The notes: generated from the letters alone by a model not told the origin. Numbered from the stretch's first letter, positions 48,194 through 57,330 are shown. The stretch: DNA of 64,000 nucleotides from Nocardia sp. NBC_00403 (GCF_036046055.1 NZ_CP107939.1:8246001-8310000), one strand, 5' to 3'. Numbers and translations are program-made.

Positions 48194-49651
48194 TCAGGCG
48201 TGCCCGGCCTTGTCCGCGGCATCCGGCGCCTTGCGCATCGGAATGCAGACTGTGAGCACGATCGCGACGAGCGCTGCCGTCGTGGCGATGAGGAAGGTGG
48301 TGTGGAATCCGTCGCGCGACGGCAGCACGTGCGAGCCGAGTTGCATTGTCATGTGCGCGAGCACCACGCTCATCACGGCCGACGAGGTGGACGTGCCGAT
48401 CGAGCGCATCAGCGAGTTGAGACCGTTGGCCGCCGCGGTTTCGGTGATCGGGACCGCACCCATGATCAGGGCGGGCATCGCGGCGTAGGCAAGGCCGACA
48501 CCGGCGGCAACAATCATCGCCGCGACCATGATTTCCCAAACGCTGTTCATCAGCACCACGGCGCACAGGTAGCCCGCCGCAATCACCGCCGAACCGAGCG
48601 CAAGGGTGACCTTCGGCCCTCGGGCCGCCGACAGCCGCGCCGACACCGGCGAGAGCAGGATCATCACGAATCCGGTAGGGGCAAGCGCCAATCCGGCGTT
48701 GACCATGGACAAGCCGAACCCGTATCCGGTCTGCTCAGGGGCCATCAGTAGCTGCGGGAACGTCAACGACATGCCGTAGAGTGCGAAGCCGACAGCGATG
48801 GAGGCGAAGTTGGTGAACAGCACCCGGGGCCGCGCCGAGACCCGCAGGTCGACCAGCGGCGAACGCTGCCGGAGCTCGAAGGCGCCCCAGCCGACGAACA
48901 CCACCACCGCGATCGCGAAGAGGGTGAGGATGCTCGCGCTGCCCCAGCCCCAGTCCGCGCCCTTGGTGATCGCGATCAGCAGGGCGAGCAGTGCGATGGA
49001 AAGCCCGACCGCACCACCGAAGTCGAAGCGCGCGGGGGTGCGCACCGGCGACTCCGGCACGAAGACGAAAACCAGTGCGGCACAGACAACACCGAGGCCG
49101 GCCGCGGTCCAGAACAGCATGTGCCAGTCGGCGTTCTGCGCGATCGCCGCCGCGAGCGGCAGCCCGAGGGCGCCGCCGACCCCGAGCGTTGCGCTCATGA
49201 TCGCCATTGCCGAACCCACCTTCTCGGCGGGCAGCTCGTCACGCATGATGCTGATGCCGAGCGGGATCGCGCCGACCGCGGCGCCCTGCAGCGAGCGGCC
49301 GATGATCTCCGGAACGAGCGAGGAGAACAGCGCGCAGACCACCGAGCCTGCGACCAGCAAAAGGATGTTCGCGAACAGCACCCGGCGCTTGCCGAACATG
49401 TCGCCGAGCCTGCCACTGATCGGGGTTGCCACCGCGCCTGCGAGCAGCGTCGCGGTGATCACCCACGATGCGTTGGACGCCGAGGTATTCAGCAGCGATG
49501 GGAGGGTGGGGATGATCGGGATAACCAGCGTCTGCATAAGCGAGACGACGACACCGACCGTGCCGAGGGTCGCGATGAGTAGGGCCGACGCGGGCCTGCG
49601 CCGGTCGTCGGTACCAGAGACGGTCGAGGACGCGTCGGCAGCAACAGTCAC
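48194..49651 (-). CDS. MFS drug-resistance transporter, DHA2 (14-helix) family
   Basis: A 485-residue proton-driven exporter with about 14 membrane helices. Motif A is GRLGDMFGKRRVL, and the segment LGVGGALGLPLAAAIAQ is the antiporter motif-C region. GTG 49651 was chosen as start (VTVAADASSTVSGTDD); the frame opens at 49699 but that would cross the operator. It is divergent from a MarR regulator with about 75 bases between, a typical repressor/exporter pair. Confidence 0.9.
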   Translation of the reverse strand: MTVAADASSTVSGTDDRRRPASALLIATLGTVGVVVSLMQTLVIPIIPTLPSLLNTSASNASWVITATLLAGAVATPISGRLGDMFGKRRVLFANILLLVAGSVVCALFSSLVPEIIGRSLQGAAVGAIPLGISIMRDELPAEKVGSAMAIMSATLGVGGALGLPLAAAIAQNADWHMLFWTAAGLGVVCAALVFVFVPESPVRTPARFDFGGAVGLSIALLALLIAITKGADWGWGSASILTLFAIAVVVFVGWGAFELRQRSPLVDLRVSARPRVLFTNFASIAVGFALYGMSLTFPQLLMAPEQTGYGFGLSMVNAGLALAPTGFVMILLSPVSARLSAARGPKVTLALGSAVIAAGYLCAVVLMNSVWEIMVAAMIVAAGVGLAYAAMPALIMGAVPITETAAANGLNSLMRSIGTSTSSAVMSVVLAHMTMQLGSHVLPSRDGFHTTFLIATTAALVAIVLTVCIPMRKAPDAADKAGHA

Positions 49652-49654
49652 AAA

Positions 49655-49686
49655 TGTGCACGCTACACACGATGTGCATCGTGCAC
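49655..49686. promoter_or_regulatory. Probable MarR operator
   Basis: The core CACGATG-TG-CATCGTG (49668-49683) is a perfect 7-base inverted repeat. GTGCAC flanks it on both sides (49656 and 49681). It lies between the divergent MFS and MarR genes, where it could repress both. Confidence 0.65.
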
Positions 49687-49726
49687 AATTTGCTATCACC
49701 GTGATTCAGGCGACATAGTGTGGTCC

Positions 49727-50209
49727 ATGCCAGCATCAGGTCCCGCGGAAAGCGCCGCGCTCTCGCGCCTCGTCTTCGAGCTGACCCTGCTCTCCCGGCA
49801 GTTCCCCGCATCCCTGCTGCGCCGCCCCGGGTTCCACCTGGACCGCTCGGCCTACCTCATCCTCAGCAGGCTCGAGATCGACTCCCCGCTCAGCCTGCGC
49901 GAACTGTCGGAGGCCTTCCAGCTGGACATCTCCACGATCAACCGTCAGGTCGGCGCCATGTTGAAGCATGACCTGGTCGAGCGGGTGCCCGATCCGGACG
50001 GCGGTATCGCGCGCAAGGTCCGGGCCAGCCGAAAGGGCCTGGAACAGGTCGCCGCCGATCGGGACCGAAGCCAGGAAGGCATCGGCGCGGTGGTCGCCGA
50101 CTGGGCCGACGCCGATGTCGAACAACTGAGCACACTGATCGCACGCTTCAACGAGTCCATCGAGCACATCGAAGACAACCCCTGGCCGCGTCCGCCGCAC
50201 GCCCGTTAG
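49727..50209 (+). CDS. MarR family transcriptional regulator
   Basis: A 160-residue winged-helix dimeric regulator. The HTH is SPLSLRELSEAFQLDISTINRQVGAMLKHDLVERVPDPDGGIARKVRASRKG, including the beta-wing DPDGGIARKV. I chose ATG 49727; GTG 49718 adds three residues. It likely represses the divergent exporter. Its TAG stop is also the first bases of a repeat-like segment. Confidence 0.88.
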   Translation: MPASGPAESAALSRLVFELTLLSRQFPASLLRRPGFHLDRSAYLILSRLEIDSPLSLRELSEAFQLDISTINRQVGAMLKHDLVERVPDPDGGIARKVRASRKGLEQVAADRDRSQEGIGAVVADWADADVEQLSTLIARFNESIEHIEDNPWPRPPHAR

Positions 50210-50264
50210 GCGGCGGCCTGGTCGAGACCCGGCCCAGCGCGCTGCTGCGCAATCCGGCTGCGCC
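50206..50264. repeat. Solitary divergent copy of the 66/68-bp repeat family
   Basis: Starting with TTAGGCGGCGGCCT it matches the 12-kb unit at three blocks: TAGGCGGC.GCCT, CGGCCC.GCGCG and ATCCGGCTGCGCC, with a shorter spacing. The match starts at the stop codon of the MarR gene, in a convergent intergenic position. Confidence 0.55.
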
Positions 50265-50286
50265 CTCGGTAGATGGCATAGGCAAA

Positions 50287-50321
50287 CCCTGCTGGGCGGC
50301 AACGCATTCCGCCCAGCAGGG
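50287..50321. terminator. Bidirectional terminator after the MarR gene
   Basis: A perfect 13-base stem (CCCTGCTGGGCGG / CCGCCCAGCAGGG) with a 9-base loop between convergent genes. Confidence 0.88.
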
Positions 50322-50335
50322 CCACTTCCGGTTCG

Positions 50336-50779
50336 CTACAGATGCGAACTCGGCTGCTGGACCTGTGGTGCCTGATGGGTCACGCGCACCAGCTCATCCA
50401 ACTCGGTGCGCCACTGGCGGTGGACATTGAGCCGCTCCACCATCGCAGTTCCCGGCAGTCGATAGAACACCTTCGACCACAGCGAATTGATCTCCAGACC
50501 GGAGAACTCGGCGGTCTGGAAGTGCTCCGCCGACACCAGATTCGTCGGCCGACCTGTCCATTTGCTGGCCTCGATCAGCACAACAGAGGTGTTGGTCAGC
50601 ACCACGAAGTAGTACTTCCGCAGAAACACCATTACCAACCGCACATACGGCAGGCTGTCGACCCACGGACTCGGACCCGTGATGGCAAGAAAAGCGGTAT
50701 TGAACTGCTCCCCCGGCGGACCGACCTCGGCCAGCTTCTGCGTCACCTGTTCCAGAATCTTCTTCTTACGAAATGCCAT
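50336..50779 (-). CDS. Hypothetical protein with PH-like fold character
   Basis: A 147-residue soluble protein without signal or membrane helix. The middle LRKYYFVVLTNTSVVLIEASK is reminiscent of the strand pattern of bacterial PH-like domains that read a lipid or peptide surface. The N-terminus is basic (MAFRKKKILEQVTQKL). ATG 50779. I do not recognise a named family. It converges on the MarR gene across the terminator. Confidence 0.75.
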   Translation of the reverse strand: MAFRKKKILEQVTQKLAEVGPPGEQFNTAFLAITGPSPWVDSLPYVRLVMVFLRKYYFVVLTNTSVVLIEASKWTGRPTNLVSAEHFQTAEFSGLEINSLWSKVFYRLPGTAMVERLNVHRQWRTELDELVRVTHQAPQVQQPSSHL

Positions 50780-50906
50780 ACGGCCCTCCCCATTTCAAAG
50801 CCCGTCGCGAACATCGACGGACTGCCGCCAGACCATATCGGGTTCGGTCCGTTGCCGCCACCCGTGATCACGAGTCACCGGCTGCGCACGGGAGCGCTAC
50901 TGCGAC

Positions 50907-51530
50907 CTACTCATCCCGCATCCGCGTATCTTTCCGTGTACGAGCCAGATCCAGCAGGCCATATACGGCGAAAAATGGCTTGGCCCAAGACTTCTCACCG
51001 AACCGATAGTCGGAAGCACGCCGAACCCTGCGCGCCAGATCCGGCCGCTGCCGCCGCAGATACAGACGGCCACGTAACGCATGCAAGGGATTCGAAACTA
51101 TCTTGATCGACTCGGCATCGTTCATGAACGGAATCGAGTACTGGATGTTCTCCCATGTCGTGCGAGACCGGCCCTCCAACTGGATCCGCGCACTCGACAC
51201 CCCCCACTCCCGCACCGCATATCGCGCCATGAGCTCGGCTTCCGAAACAGACCCACCAGGCCGCGTCGTCCCGGAAAAGACCAGCCGACTATCGGGCACC
51301 TTGTCATCCACCGACCGGAGCGCAGCCCGAACCCGCCACCGATTGAGCGCATTCGCCCGATCCGCACTCCGATTGGCGAACCCGAGCACTACCAGCACTT
51401 CCGATGCCGGAACCCCCGACCGTGGCTCCCCCAATACGGCCCGCGAAGCCCACCAATGCCCGATCTCTCCCCACACCAGCACAGCCACGACAACACCACC
51501 CATCGCCCCGACCGACGCCCCTCGCCGCAC
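50907..51530 (-). CDS. YdcF/DUF218-family protein, membrane-anchored
   Basis: A 207-residue protein with an N-terminal membrane helix (about 7-24) and a DUF218 Rossmann-like domain: SEVLVVLGFANRSADRANALNRWRV, then RLVFSGTTRPGGSVSEAELMARYA and EGRSRTTWENIQYSIP. DUF218 proteins (SanA, ElyC) act in envelope integrity. GTG 51530 with AGGAGGG just upstream. Confidence 0.87.
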   Translation of the reverse strand: MRRGASVGAMGGVVVAVLVWGEIGHWWASRAVLGEPRSGVPASEVLVVLGFANRSADRANALNRWRVRAALRSVDDKVPDSRLVFSGTTRPGGSVSEAELMARYAVREWGVSSARIQLEGRSRTTWENIQYSIPFMNDAESIKIVSNPLHALRGRLYLRRQRPDLARRVRRASDYRFGEKSWAKPFFAVYGLLDLARTRKDTRMRDE

Positions 51531-51719
51531 CGCACCCTCCTCCGCGCATCACCCCCGCACCGAGGCTAGCCCCGTCCCCCCATCCCCCGATACCATCGGG
51601 AAACGAACATCCACCGCACGTCGGTACGGGGTGCCACCCCGCCGATCACGGCGTGCACCGGATCGGCAGGGTGGGTGCCCGTTCATGGGCGAAGACGTTG
51701 TCAGCCCAGCCTCCGACGG

Positions 51720-52064
51720 CTAGTTTTCTGCGCCGAAGTTCATGCCGCCGCTGCTGCCGGCACTCGGCATTTCGCTATCGGCGTCGCCGTTTCCCTTGCC
51801 TTTGCCTTTGCCCCCGCCTTTACCCCTGCCCTTGCCTTTCCCTTTGCCGTCCCCGCCCTTGCCATCCCCGTCTTCGCCATTCACGTCACTCTTTCCGATG
51901 TCGCCGGCAAGACCCCCGTCGTCATCGGGAGCGAACTGGGCCATGACCACGGCAGCCTCGGCGCACTCGGAGGGATGCGCAGCCGCGGCGCCACCGGCCG
52001 TGAAAACGATGGCTGATGCGGTAAGAACTCCGACCGCACCGACCGTCGCGAACCTGTAAATCAT
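51720..52064 (-). CDS. Secreted low-complexity Gly/Lys/Asp-rich protein
   Basis: A 114-residue protein: Sec signal peptide (FATVGAVGVLTASAIVFTAGGAAAAH), a short block with one Cys (PSECAEAAVVMAQFAPDD), then about 45 residues of Gly/Lys/Asp repeats (GDGKGGDGKGKGKGRGKGGG...). ATG 52064 has AGAAGGGG about 8 bases upstream. Function unknown; a mineral- or polyanion-binding tail is possible. Confidence 0.78.
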   Translation of the reverse strand: MIYRFATVGAVGVLTASAIVFTAGGAAAAHPSECAEAAVVMAQFAPDDDGGLAGDIGKSDVNGEDGDGKGGDGKGKGKGRGKGGGKGKGKGNGDADSEMPSAGSSGGMNFGAEN

Positions 52065-52184
52065 GTGTAGCCCCTTCTCGAATGGGAAGTGGTACGTCCT
52101 GATCAACAGGAATCAGCGTAGAAGGCACCGACGGAATACCGTCGTAGCACGTATTCCACGGCCGGTCGCCGAACCAGACCGGCC

Positions 52185-52826
52185 CTAACCGACCTTCGAC
52201 CGCAGGATTGCCACGCCCTCACCGGTCAGGGCGGAGAGTCCGGCGGTTCGACCACTGGCAAGCAGCAGTAGGGCGGCAATGGGGCCTTCGATGGTGGGGC
52301 CGGTGCCGGCTGTCCAGTTCGTGTCGGTGGCAGTCAGACGATAGGGGGACAGTCTTTTCTTGGCGTGAAACACCCAGTCGGCCGACCAGACCCGGTCGAG
52401 TGCCAGGCGCGCGGCAGCAGTCGGCATTTCGCGGGAGAGACCGAGCGGGATCGCAATGTCTTGAATGTGGACGAGGGTGTCCATCAGGCGGTCGGTGGGA
52501 GTCGTGGGGGGCGGGGTCATGCGCAGCGGGATCGTGGCGCGAAGTTCGGCCAGGAGTTGCTGGGACGTGGTGCGGTCGGCGTGACGTATGGCCGTATCGA
52601 GGCTCATGCGATCGATGCTGCCGCGCGCTCGGATGAGTTTGACCAGGACAGCGCCCAATGTTGCACTGCTGGACAAAATTACGTGAGCGACCACCTCACG
52701 GACCCGCCAGCCATCGCAGAGGGTGGGATGATTCCAGTCGGCCTCGGAGAGGTTTTCGAGGAGATCGACCAGGGTGGCGCGTTCGGTGGCTACGGCTTGC
52801 CAGATCTCGTCGGATGTCGTGGTCAT
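52185..52826 (-). CDS. TIGR03083-family (maleylpyruvate isomerase-like) DinB-fold protein
   Basis: A 213-residue DinB-superfamily protein. Metal-binding candidates are in TLCDGWRVREVVAHVILSS and TLVHIQDIAIPLGLSR. Related enzymes use mycothiol. ATG 52826. A MerR-type promoter lies directly upstream and the divergent neighbour is a MerR regulator, so it is probably the regulated gene. Confidence 0.85.
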   Translation of the reverse strand: MTTTSDEIWQAVATERATLVDLLENLSEADWNHPTLCDGWRVREVVAHVILSSSATLGAVLVKLIRARGSIDRMSLDTAIRHADRTTSQQLLAELRATIPLRMTPPPTTPTDRLMDTLVHIQDIAIPLGLSREMPTAAARLALDRVWSADWVFHAKKRLSPYRLTATDTNWTAGTGPTIEGPIAALLLLASGRTAGLSALTGEGVAILRSKVG

Positions 52827-52855
52827 CGGGGATTCCTTCCGTGTCGGGCGCTAGT

Positions 52856-52887
52856 ACGGTAGGAACTCCACCCGGGTGGAGGTTCAA
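52856..52887 (-). promoter_or_regulatory. MerR-type promoter with perfect 16-bp palindrome
   Basis: On the minus strand TTGAAC (52887-52882) and CTACCG (52862-52857) are 19 bases apart, with the perfect palindrome CTCCACCCGGGTGGAG (52866-52881) in the spacer. It would drive the DinB-like gene; the palindrome also covers the ribosome site of the divergent MerR gene. Confidence 0.75.
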
Positions 52888-52893
52888 GAGATT

Positions 52894-53823
52894 GTGACCG
52901 ACGGCACATTACATGGATTGGTGAGCATCGGGGAGCTGTCGCGGCTGACCGGTGTTCCGGTTCGGACGATTCGCTTCTATTGCGACAGCGGCATTGTGGT
53001 GTCCACACGCACCACGGGCGGCCATCGGATGTTCGACAAGGGCACGGCGGTGGATCGGTTGCTGCTGGTTCGTCGACTACGCGCACTCGGGTTGGGGTTG
53101 GCGGCAATCGCCGCGGTGCTCACCGGCGAGCAGTCGATGGCGGAAGCGATAGCCGCCGAACGGGCTGTGGTCGATGTCGAATTAGGGGCATTGGCGTGGC
53201 GGCGAGCGTCGTTGCGAGCCATCGAAAACGCGGTGCCTGCGGAGCGGGCAACCAGGCTGGAGCTGCTGGCCGGGGTATCGGATGGTTGGTCCGCTCACGA
53301 CGCGGTAGTCGGGTTCTGGCGGCGGATCTTGACACCGATGCCCTCGGACATGTTCGAGGGTTTCATCTCGATGAACGTGCCCGATCCGCTGCGCGACCCG
53401 ACGCCGGAACAGGTCGTCGGCTACGCCGAGCTGGTCACCCTTGTCGCCGAGCCCCGCTTCGCTGCCGTTGTTTCCCAACAGCTCTGGCGCCCTGGACCCA
53501 CGCCGATCCGCGACAAGGTCGGTCTGCTCGCCGGAGTCGCCGAAGCCTGCGGCATGGCAGAGTCGCAGATCCACGCGGGATGCGCGCCCTCCTCCGGTCG
53601 GGCACTGGACCGTTTCGTCGATGCCCACGCCACCGCCCGCGGCGAACACGATACCCCGGGATTCCGCGAACGCCTCCGCGCCGGCAGGCACGATGACCCT
53701 CGCACACAACGCTATTGGCGTCTCACCGGTGAAATCACCGGCGCAACCATAACGGTGGGCGCAGGCCAACTCTGGCTGTACAACGCCCTCGACCGGTCGA
53801 CAGGCACACCGGTCTCGCGTTGA
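52894..53823 (+). CDS. MerR family transcriptional regulator with large effector domain
   Basis: A 309-residue regulator. The HTH is SIGELSRLTGVPVRTIRFYCDSGIVVSTRTTGGHRMFD, followed by a coiled coil and an unusually long C-terminal domain (about 200 residues) of unknown ligand. GTG 52894 chosen: GGAGG is 11 bases upstream, while the GTG at 52876 would lie inside the operator palindrome. Divergent from the DinB-fold gene. Confidence 0.87.
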   Translation: MTDGTLHGLVSIGELSRLTGVPVRTIRFYCDSGIVVSTRTTGGHRMFDKGTAVDRLLLVRRLRALGLGLAAIAAVLTGEQSMAEAIAAERAVVDVELGALAWRRASLRAIENAVPAERATRLELLAGVSDGWSAHDAVVGFWRRILTPMPSDMFEGFISMNVPDPLRDPTPEQVVGYAELVTLVAEPRFAAVVSQQLWRPGPTPIRDKVGLLAGVAEACGMAESQIHAGCAPSSGRALDRFVDAHATARGEHDTPGFRERLRAGRHDDPRTQRYWRLTGEITGATITVGAGQLWLYNALDRSTGTPVSR

Positions 53824-53929
53824 GGCTGCCCACTGAACGCGGCACTCGTGCCGACACCGGCGACCATGACGTGCCGACGACCTCGAGGTGCGCCTCGCGC
53901 AACCGCGACGATACCCATAGGCTGGCGCG

Positions 53930-55525
53930 GTGATTTCCGAGCGGACAGTGGTCGACGGGCGTTTCGAGTTGCTCGAACCGCTCGGCAGCGGCGGGATGGG
54001 GACGGTGTGGCGCGCCTACGATCTCGCCCTGCATCGCGAGGTGGCGTTGAAGGAGGTGCGGGCGGCCGAGCCGGACGGCGGTGCGAGCCTGCCCGAGGTA
54101 CAGCGGGAACGCGTGCTGCGGGAAGCCAGGGCGCTGGCCAGGATCGCGCATCCGAATGTGGTGACGGTCCATCACATCGTTGATTCCGATGCTGCCGCTC
54201 ATCCGTGGATCGTCATGGAGCTGATTCGTGGCCGCACGCTCGCTGAACATCTCGCCGACGGCCCGATGCACCCGGCACGTGCGGCGCAGATCGGCCGCGG
54301 CATACTCGGCGCGCTGCGTGCCGCCCATGTGGTCGGCGTGCTACATCGCGACATCAAGCCGGCGAATGTGATCCTGCGTGAAGACGGCACGCCGGTGCTG
54401 ACCGATTTCGGCATCGCGGCGATCACCGGTTTGAACGGGCTCACCTCCACCGGCAGTGTGGTCGGCTCGCTGGATTACGTTGCGCCGGAACGACTCGGCG
54501 GCCAGGAGGGCAACCCCGCCTCCGACCTGTGGTCGCTCGGTCTGGTGCTCTACGTGGCGGTGGAGGGCTATCACCCGATGCGCCGCGACACCACAGTCGC
54601 AACACTTGCGGCCGTCCTGAAGGGCGAGGTCCCGCCGCCGCAACGTTCCGGGCCGCTGACCCCGGCGCTGCAGGCGCTGCTGGTGGCGGAACCGAGCCAT
54701 CGGCCCTCGCCCGAGCAGGTCGATTGGATGCTCGCCCAGGCGACCGCGCCGATGGGAACTGCGCCCGCCGCGCAGGCCCACCCGCACCTGGCACAGGTTC
54801 ATGCGCACGTGCCACCTGCGCCGGCAGCGCCGACCCCGGTGCCATCGAGCGGGATTCCCGGCCACCATCCGGCGGCGTCCGCACAGCGGCAACGCTGGAT
54901 CCTGTCGGGAATCGCGGCCGCCGCCATTGCCGCCGCGATAGTCGTGGCGGTGGCGATGCAGCCCGATTCGTCGACGAATCGAACCGGCTCGAGTCAGCCT
55001 CCCGGCACCAGCCAACGACCCGGCAGCACCCAACTCCCCGGCGCGCCTGCCTCCGTCGCGCCCGTGACCGAAGAGGCCGGCGACCTCCTCACCCCCGACG
55101 GCATCCGCACGGCGATCGCCGCCCTGGAAAAAGTCACCGGTGGAACGGCATTCACCGACGCGACATTCTACCCGACCTACGCCAACGTCGCCGCACCCGT
55201 CGCCGGCCAGCCGAAAATCTACGATGAGTTCAGCTACCGAAACGGCATTGCCGCCCGCGAGGGCGCGGGTGGCCAGATGTCGGGAAAAGCCACCGTAAAT
55301 CTGAGCTCGATCAACTGGGACATCCTGCCGACCCTGATGCGCGCCGCAGAGGACCAGCTCAATGTCCCCACCCCGACCCTCCGTTATGTGATCATCGACC
55401 CCGCATGGACTTTCAATGACGATCGCCCGACCATCATGGTGTACCTGACCGACGACTACGGCAGCGCATACCTGGCGGCGGACGTCGACGGCACGGTGGT
55501 GAAGGTGTATTCCCGCGAGCGGTGA
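53930..55525 (+). CDS. Membrane-anchored Ser/Thr protein kinase, second
   Basis: A 531-residue kinase. Glycine loop LGSGGMGTVWRAYD, ATP lysine in VALKEV, catalytic loop HRDIKPANVIL near residue 140, DFGIAAI, then APERLGG. After a Pro/Ala/His-rich linker comes one membrane helix (about 323-343), a Ser/Thr/Pro/Gly tether (GTSQRPGSTQLPGAP), and an extracellular domain of about 150 residues without recognised motif. GTG 53930. It is one of two kinases in the window; their sensor domains do not resemble one another. Confidence 0.92.
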   Translation: MISERTVVDGRFELLEPLGSGGMGTVWRAYDLALHREVALKEVRAAEPDGGASLPEVQRERVLREARALARIAHPNVVTVHHIVDSDAAAHPWIVMELIRGRTLAEHLADGPMHPARAAQIGRGILGALRAAHVVGVLHRDIKPANVILREDGTPVLTDFGIAAITGLNGLTSTGSVVGSLDYVAPERLGGQEGNPASDLWSLGLVLYVAVEGYHPMRRDTTVATLAAVLKGEVPPPQRSGPLTPALQALLVAEPSHRPSPEQVDWMLAQATAPMGTAPAAQAHPHLAQVHAHVPPAPAAPTPVPSSGIPGHHPAASAQRQRWILSGIAAAAIAAAIVVAVAMQPDSSTNRTGSSQPPGTSQRPGSTQLPGAPASVAPVTEEAGDLLTPDGIRTAIAALEKVTGGTAFTDATFYPTYANVAAPVAGQPKIYDEFSYRNGIAAREGAGGQMSGKATVNLSSINWDILPTLMRAAEDQLNVPTPTLRYVIIDPAWTFNDDRPTIMVYLTDDYGSAYLAADVDGTVVKVYSRER

Positions 55526-55590
55526 CGGCTCCATCGACTTGTCGGTGCTCACCCCTGATATTCGTGACCAACGAGCGAAGGAAGCGGCTG

Positions 55591-55740
55591 ATGACTGTCG
55601 TGCGAACCTATCCAGCGGGTGTGACGTCATGGATCGATGTGGAACAGCACGATGTCGAGGCTGCAAAGGCCTTCTACGGGAGCCTGTTCGGCTGGAGCTT
55701 CACGGAGGCGACCGCGCAGGACGCGGAGTTCTCGACCAAC
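55591..55740 (+). pseudogene. VOC (glyoxalase/bleomycin-resistance) N-terminal fragment
   Basis: ATG 55591 begins TYPAGVTSWIDVEQHDVEAAK and AFYGSLFGWSFTEAT, a typical first beta-alpha-beta unit of VOC proteins. Similarity stops after about 45-50 residues, where a different gene's sequence takes over in another frame. The remaining open frame (to 55893) is nonsense. Confidence 0.7.
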
Positions 55741-56201
55741 TGGACTACTTCGGCGACACCGCCGGTACCGCGCTGCCGAGCCTGCTCGATGAGCTGGGTA
55801 TCCGATACACCCTCGACTACAAGACCTTCCGTGGCATCAATGACGCGGGGGACTATCGAGAGAGTTGGTACCGAGAGGAATTGGAGCGAATAGCCGCCTG
55901 CACTCGCGGACTGATCACCATCACCGAGGTACAGCTCGTGAGCGACGAGGAAGATCAGAAACCCACCTTCCTGTGCAACGGCCGACCCGTCGATCGGCCG
56001 GTCCACCCGGGCGACGACGAAGCCGTCGAAGCCTCACTCACCTTCGCCACCTACATCTCCGACCTCACCCCCGACGACTCCGCCGAACGCTGGTGCGACA
56101 TCGACCCATACGATCCCGACTACAGCGCGGAAGCCTTCTTCGCCGACCCGCAGGCCCTCCGGCAACTGGGCGAGCGTTTCGGCGTGACCTTCACGGATTG
56201 A
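55731..56201 (+). pseudogene. Hypothetical protein, C-terminal part, start lost at the VOC junction
   Basis: From about LDQLDYFGDTAGTALPSLLD the frame encodes about 155 residues of a well-formed acidic soluble protein ending with RWCDIDPYDPDYSAEAFF and LGERFGVTFTD. There is no credible start codon: in-frame ATGs lie upstream inside the VOC frame. It appears to be joined at about 55725-55740 to the VOC fragment by a deletion. I do not recognise its family. Confidence 0.62.
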
Positions 56202-56369
56202 CATCCCATGCCACACCTGCACTCAAATCCTCCATCACGACCACCATCGTCATGGTCGAAGCGCGTCAAGATGCGCCTTCGGGTGGAAGCGGATGTTCTG
56301 CGCCGCAACGAATCTGGCTCGCAGTCACCTCATCGACTCCCACCCGCCATTCGACTGAAGCCCAGATGA

Positions 56370-56786
56370 TCAGCCGCAGTGGGCGGTTTGTTGTCCAACC
56401 CAATTCCAGTCTCCCCTGATCTGGCCGTACCAGTCGATGCACCTGTGTGCCGCCGAAACGTACACCGGTCCCGCATACGTTGTGTAATTGCCTTGGTCGA
56501 CATCCGTCGACTGGAGGTCGCCTGAGCGTCCGACTCGGGCGACCATGAACAACTCGTCTCCAGGCTCATCGCGAACCGTGACAACACAGTTCTTCCCAGT
56601 AGCATTGCTGTATGTGAGAAATGCGGTGCCGCCAATCAAATTGGCCTGCTCGATCACGGCGTATCCGCCACCGCATTGCCCGCCATAGCTTGCCGCCGAT
56701 GCGTTCGCCGGTACGAATACCGCCGTTCCGACGACGATTCCGGCCGAGGCGGCACAGGCGCCGACCAGAGCCCGCACGTTGATCAT
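56370..56786 (-). CDS. Spore-associated protein A (SapA)-like secreted protein
   Basis: A 138-residue protein with a Sec signal peptide (ALVGACAASAGIVVGTAVFVPANASA). The mature part SYGGQCGGGYAVIEQANLIGG, then TYSNATGKNCVVTVRDEPGD, YTTYAGPVYVSAAHRCIDW and QTAHCG has four Cys, probably forming two disulphides, and follows the pattern of Streptomyces SapA homologues. ATG 56786 with GGGAG 6 bases upstream. Role unknown. Confidence 0.82.
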   Translation of the reverse strand: MINVRALVGACAASAGIVVGTAVFVPANASAASYGGQCGGGYAVIEQANLIGGTAFLTYSNATGKNCVVTVRDEPGDELFMVARVGRSGDLQSTDVDQGNYTTYAGPVYVSAAHRCIDWYGQIRGDWNWVGQQTAHCG

Positions 56787-57330
56787 TCGAAACTCCCGCC
56801 ATCGTAGGGACTTTGTTCGAGTACACGCACCATTTTCACATCCTTTTCCGTCCGACGAACAACAAAGACCTCCATGCGCCGACCACATGCCAAGCGCTGG
56901 TGTCGCCGTTGGTCGGAATCTGGAGCGACCCGATCGACAGGAACCGCTCTCAGGACCGAAGCCGATCATGTCAAATGCTGATCCCAACTCGAAGCGGCAC
57001 ATTTCTACACGCGAGAGTTCTTGCGGTGTAACAGTTTTGGCGTTGCCGAGGAGCGTGGTGCTACTAGCCTCGATTTTTCGAGAAGACCTGCATGAAGTGA
57101 GTTGCGCCGATGCCGTCGCCACCGCCACTCGGGCATGACAACATCGGCCTTCGAACGGAACGGGCCGTCCCTCGAAGGCACATTCCATAAGTGATGATTA
57201 TCAGTGAACCGATCAGTTGGACATGGCCGTCGATAAGGATGGATTATCGAATTATGTTATGGCATCGATAGTTTCGCCTGCCACGGAAACCCAGTAAAGT
57301 TCTGCCGATATCGGACAATCGGGAGAATAA
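56787..57330. other. Divergent intergenic region between two secreted-protein genes
   Basis: About 540 bases, AT-richer than the rest, between the SapA-like gene and the FG-GAP gene. It must hold both promoters. No gene with family signature is seen. An A/T-rich block near 57190-57260 contains several TATNAT-like hexamers. Confidence 0.6.

Noticed and set aside
51742..52059. Plus-strand Pro/Leu-rich frame over the Gly/Lys-rich gene
   Set aside because: Mirror of a low-complexity tail; the minus-strand frame has a signal peptide and a good ribosome site.
56813..57031. Plus-strand frame in the divergent intergenic region
   Set aside because: No ribosome site, no family signature, and it lies in the promoter region of the SapA-like gene.
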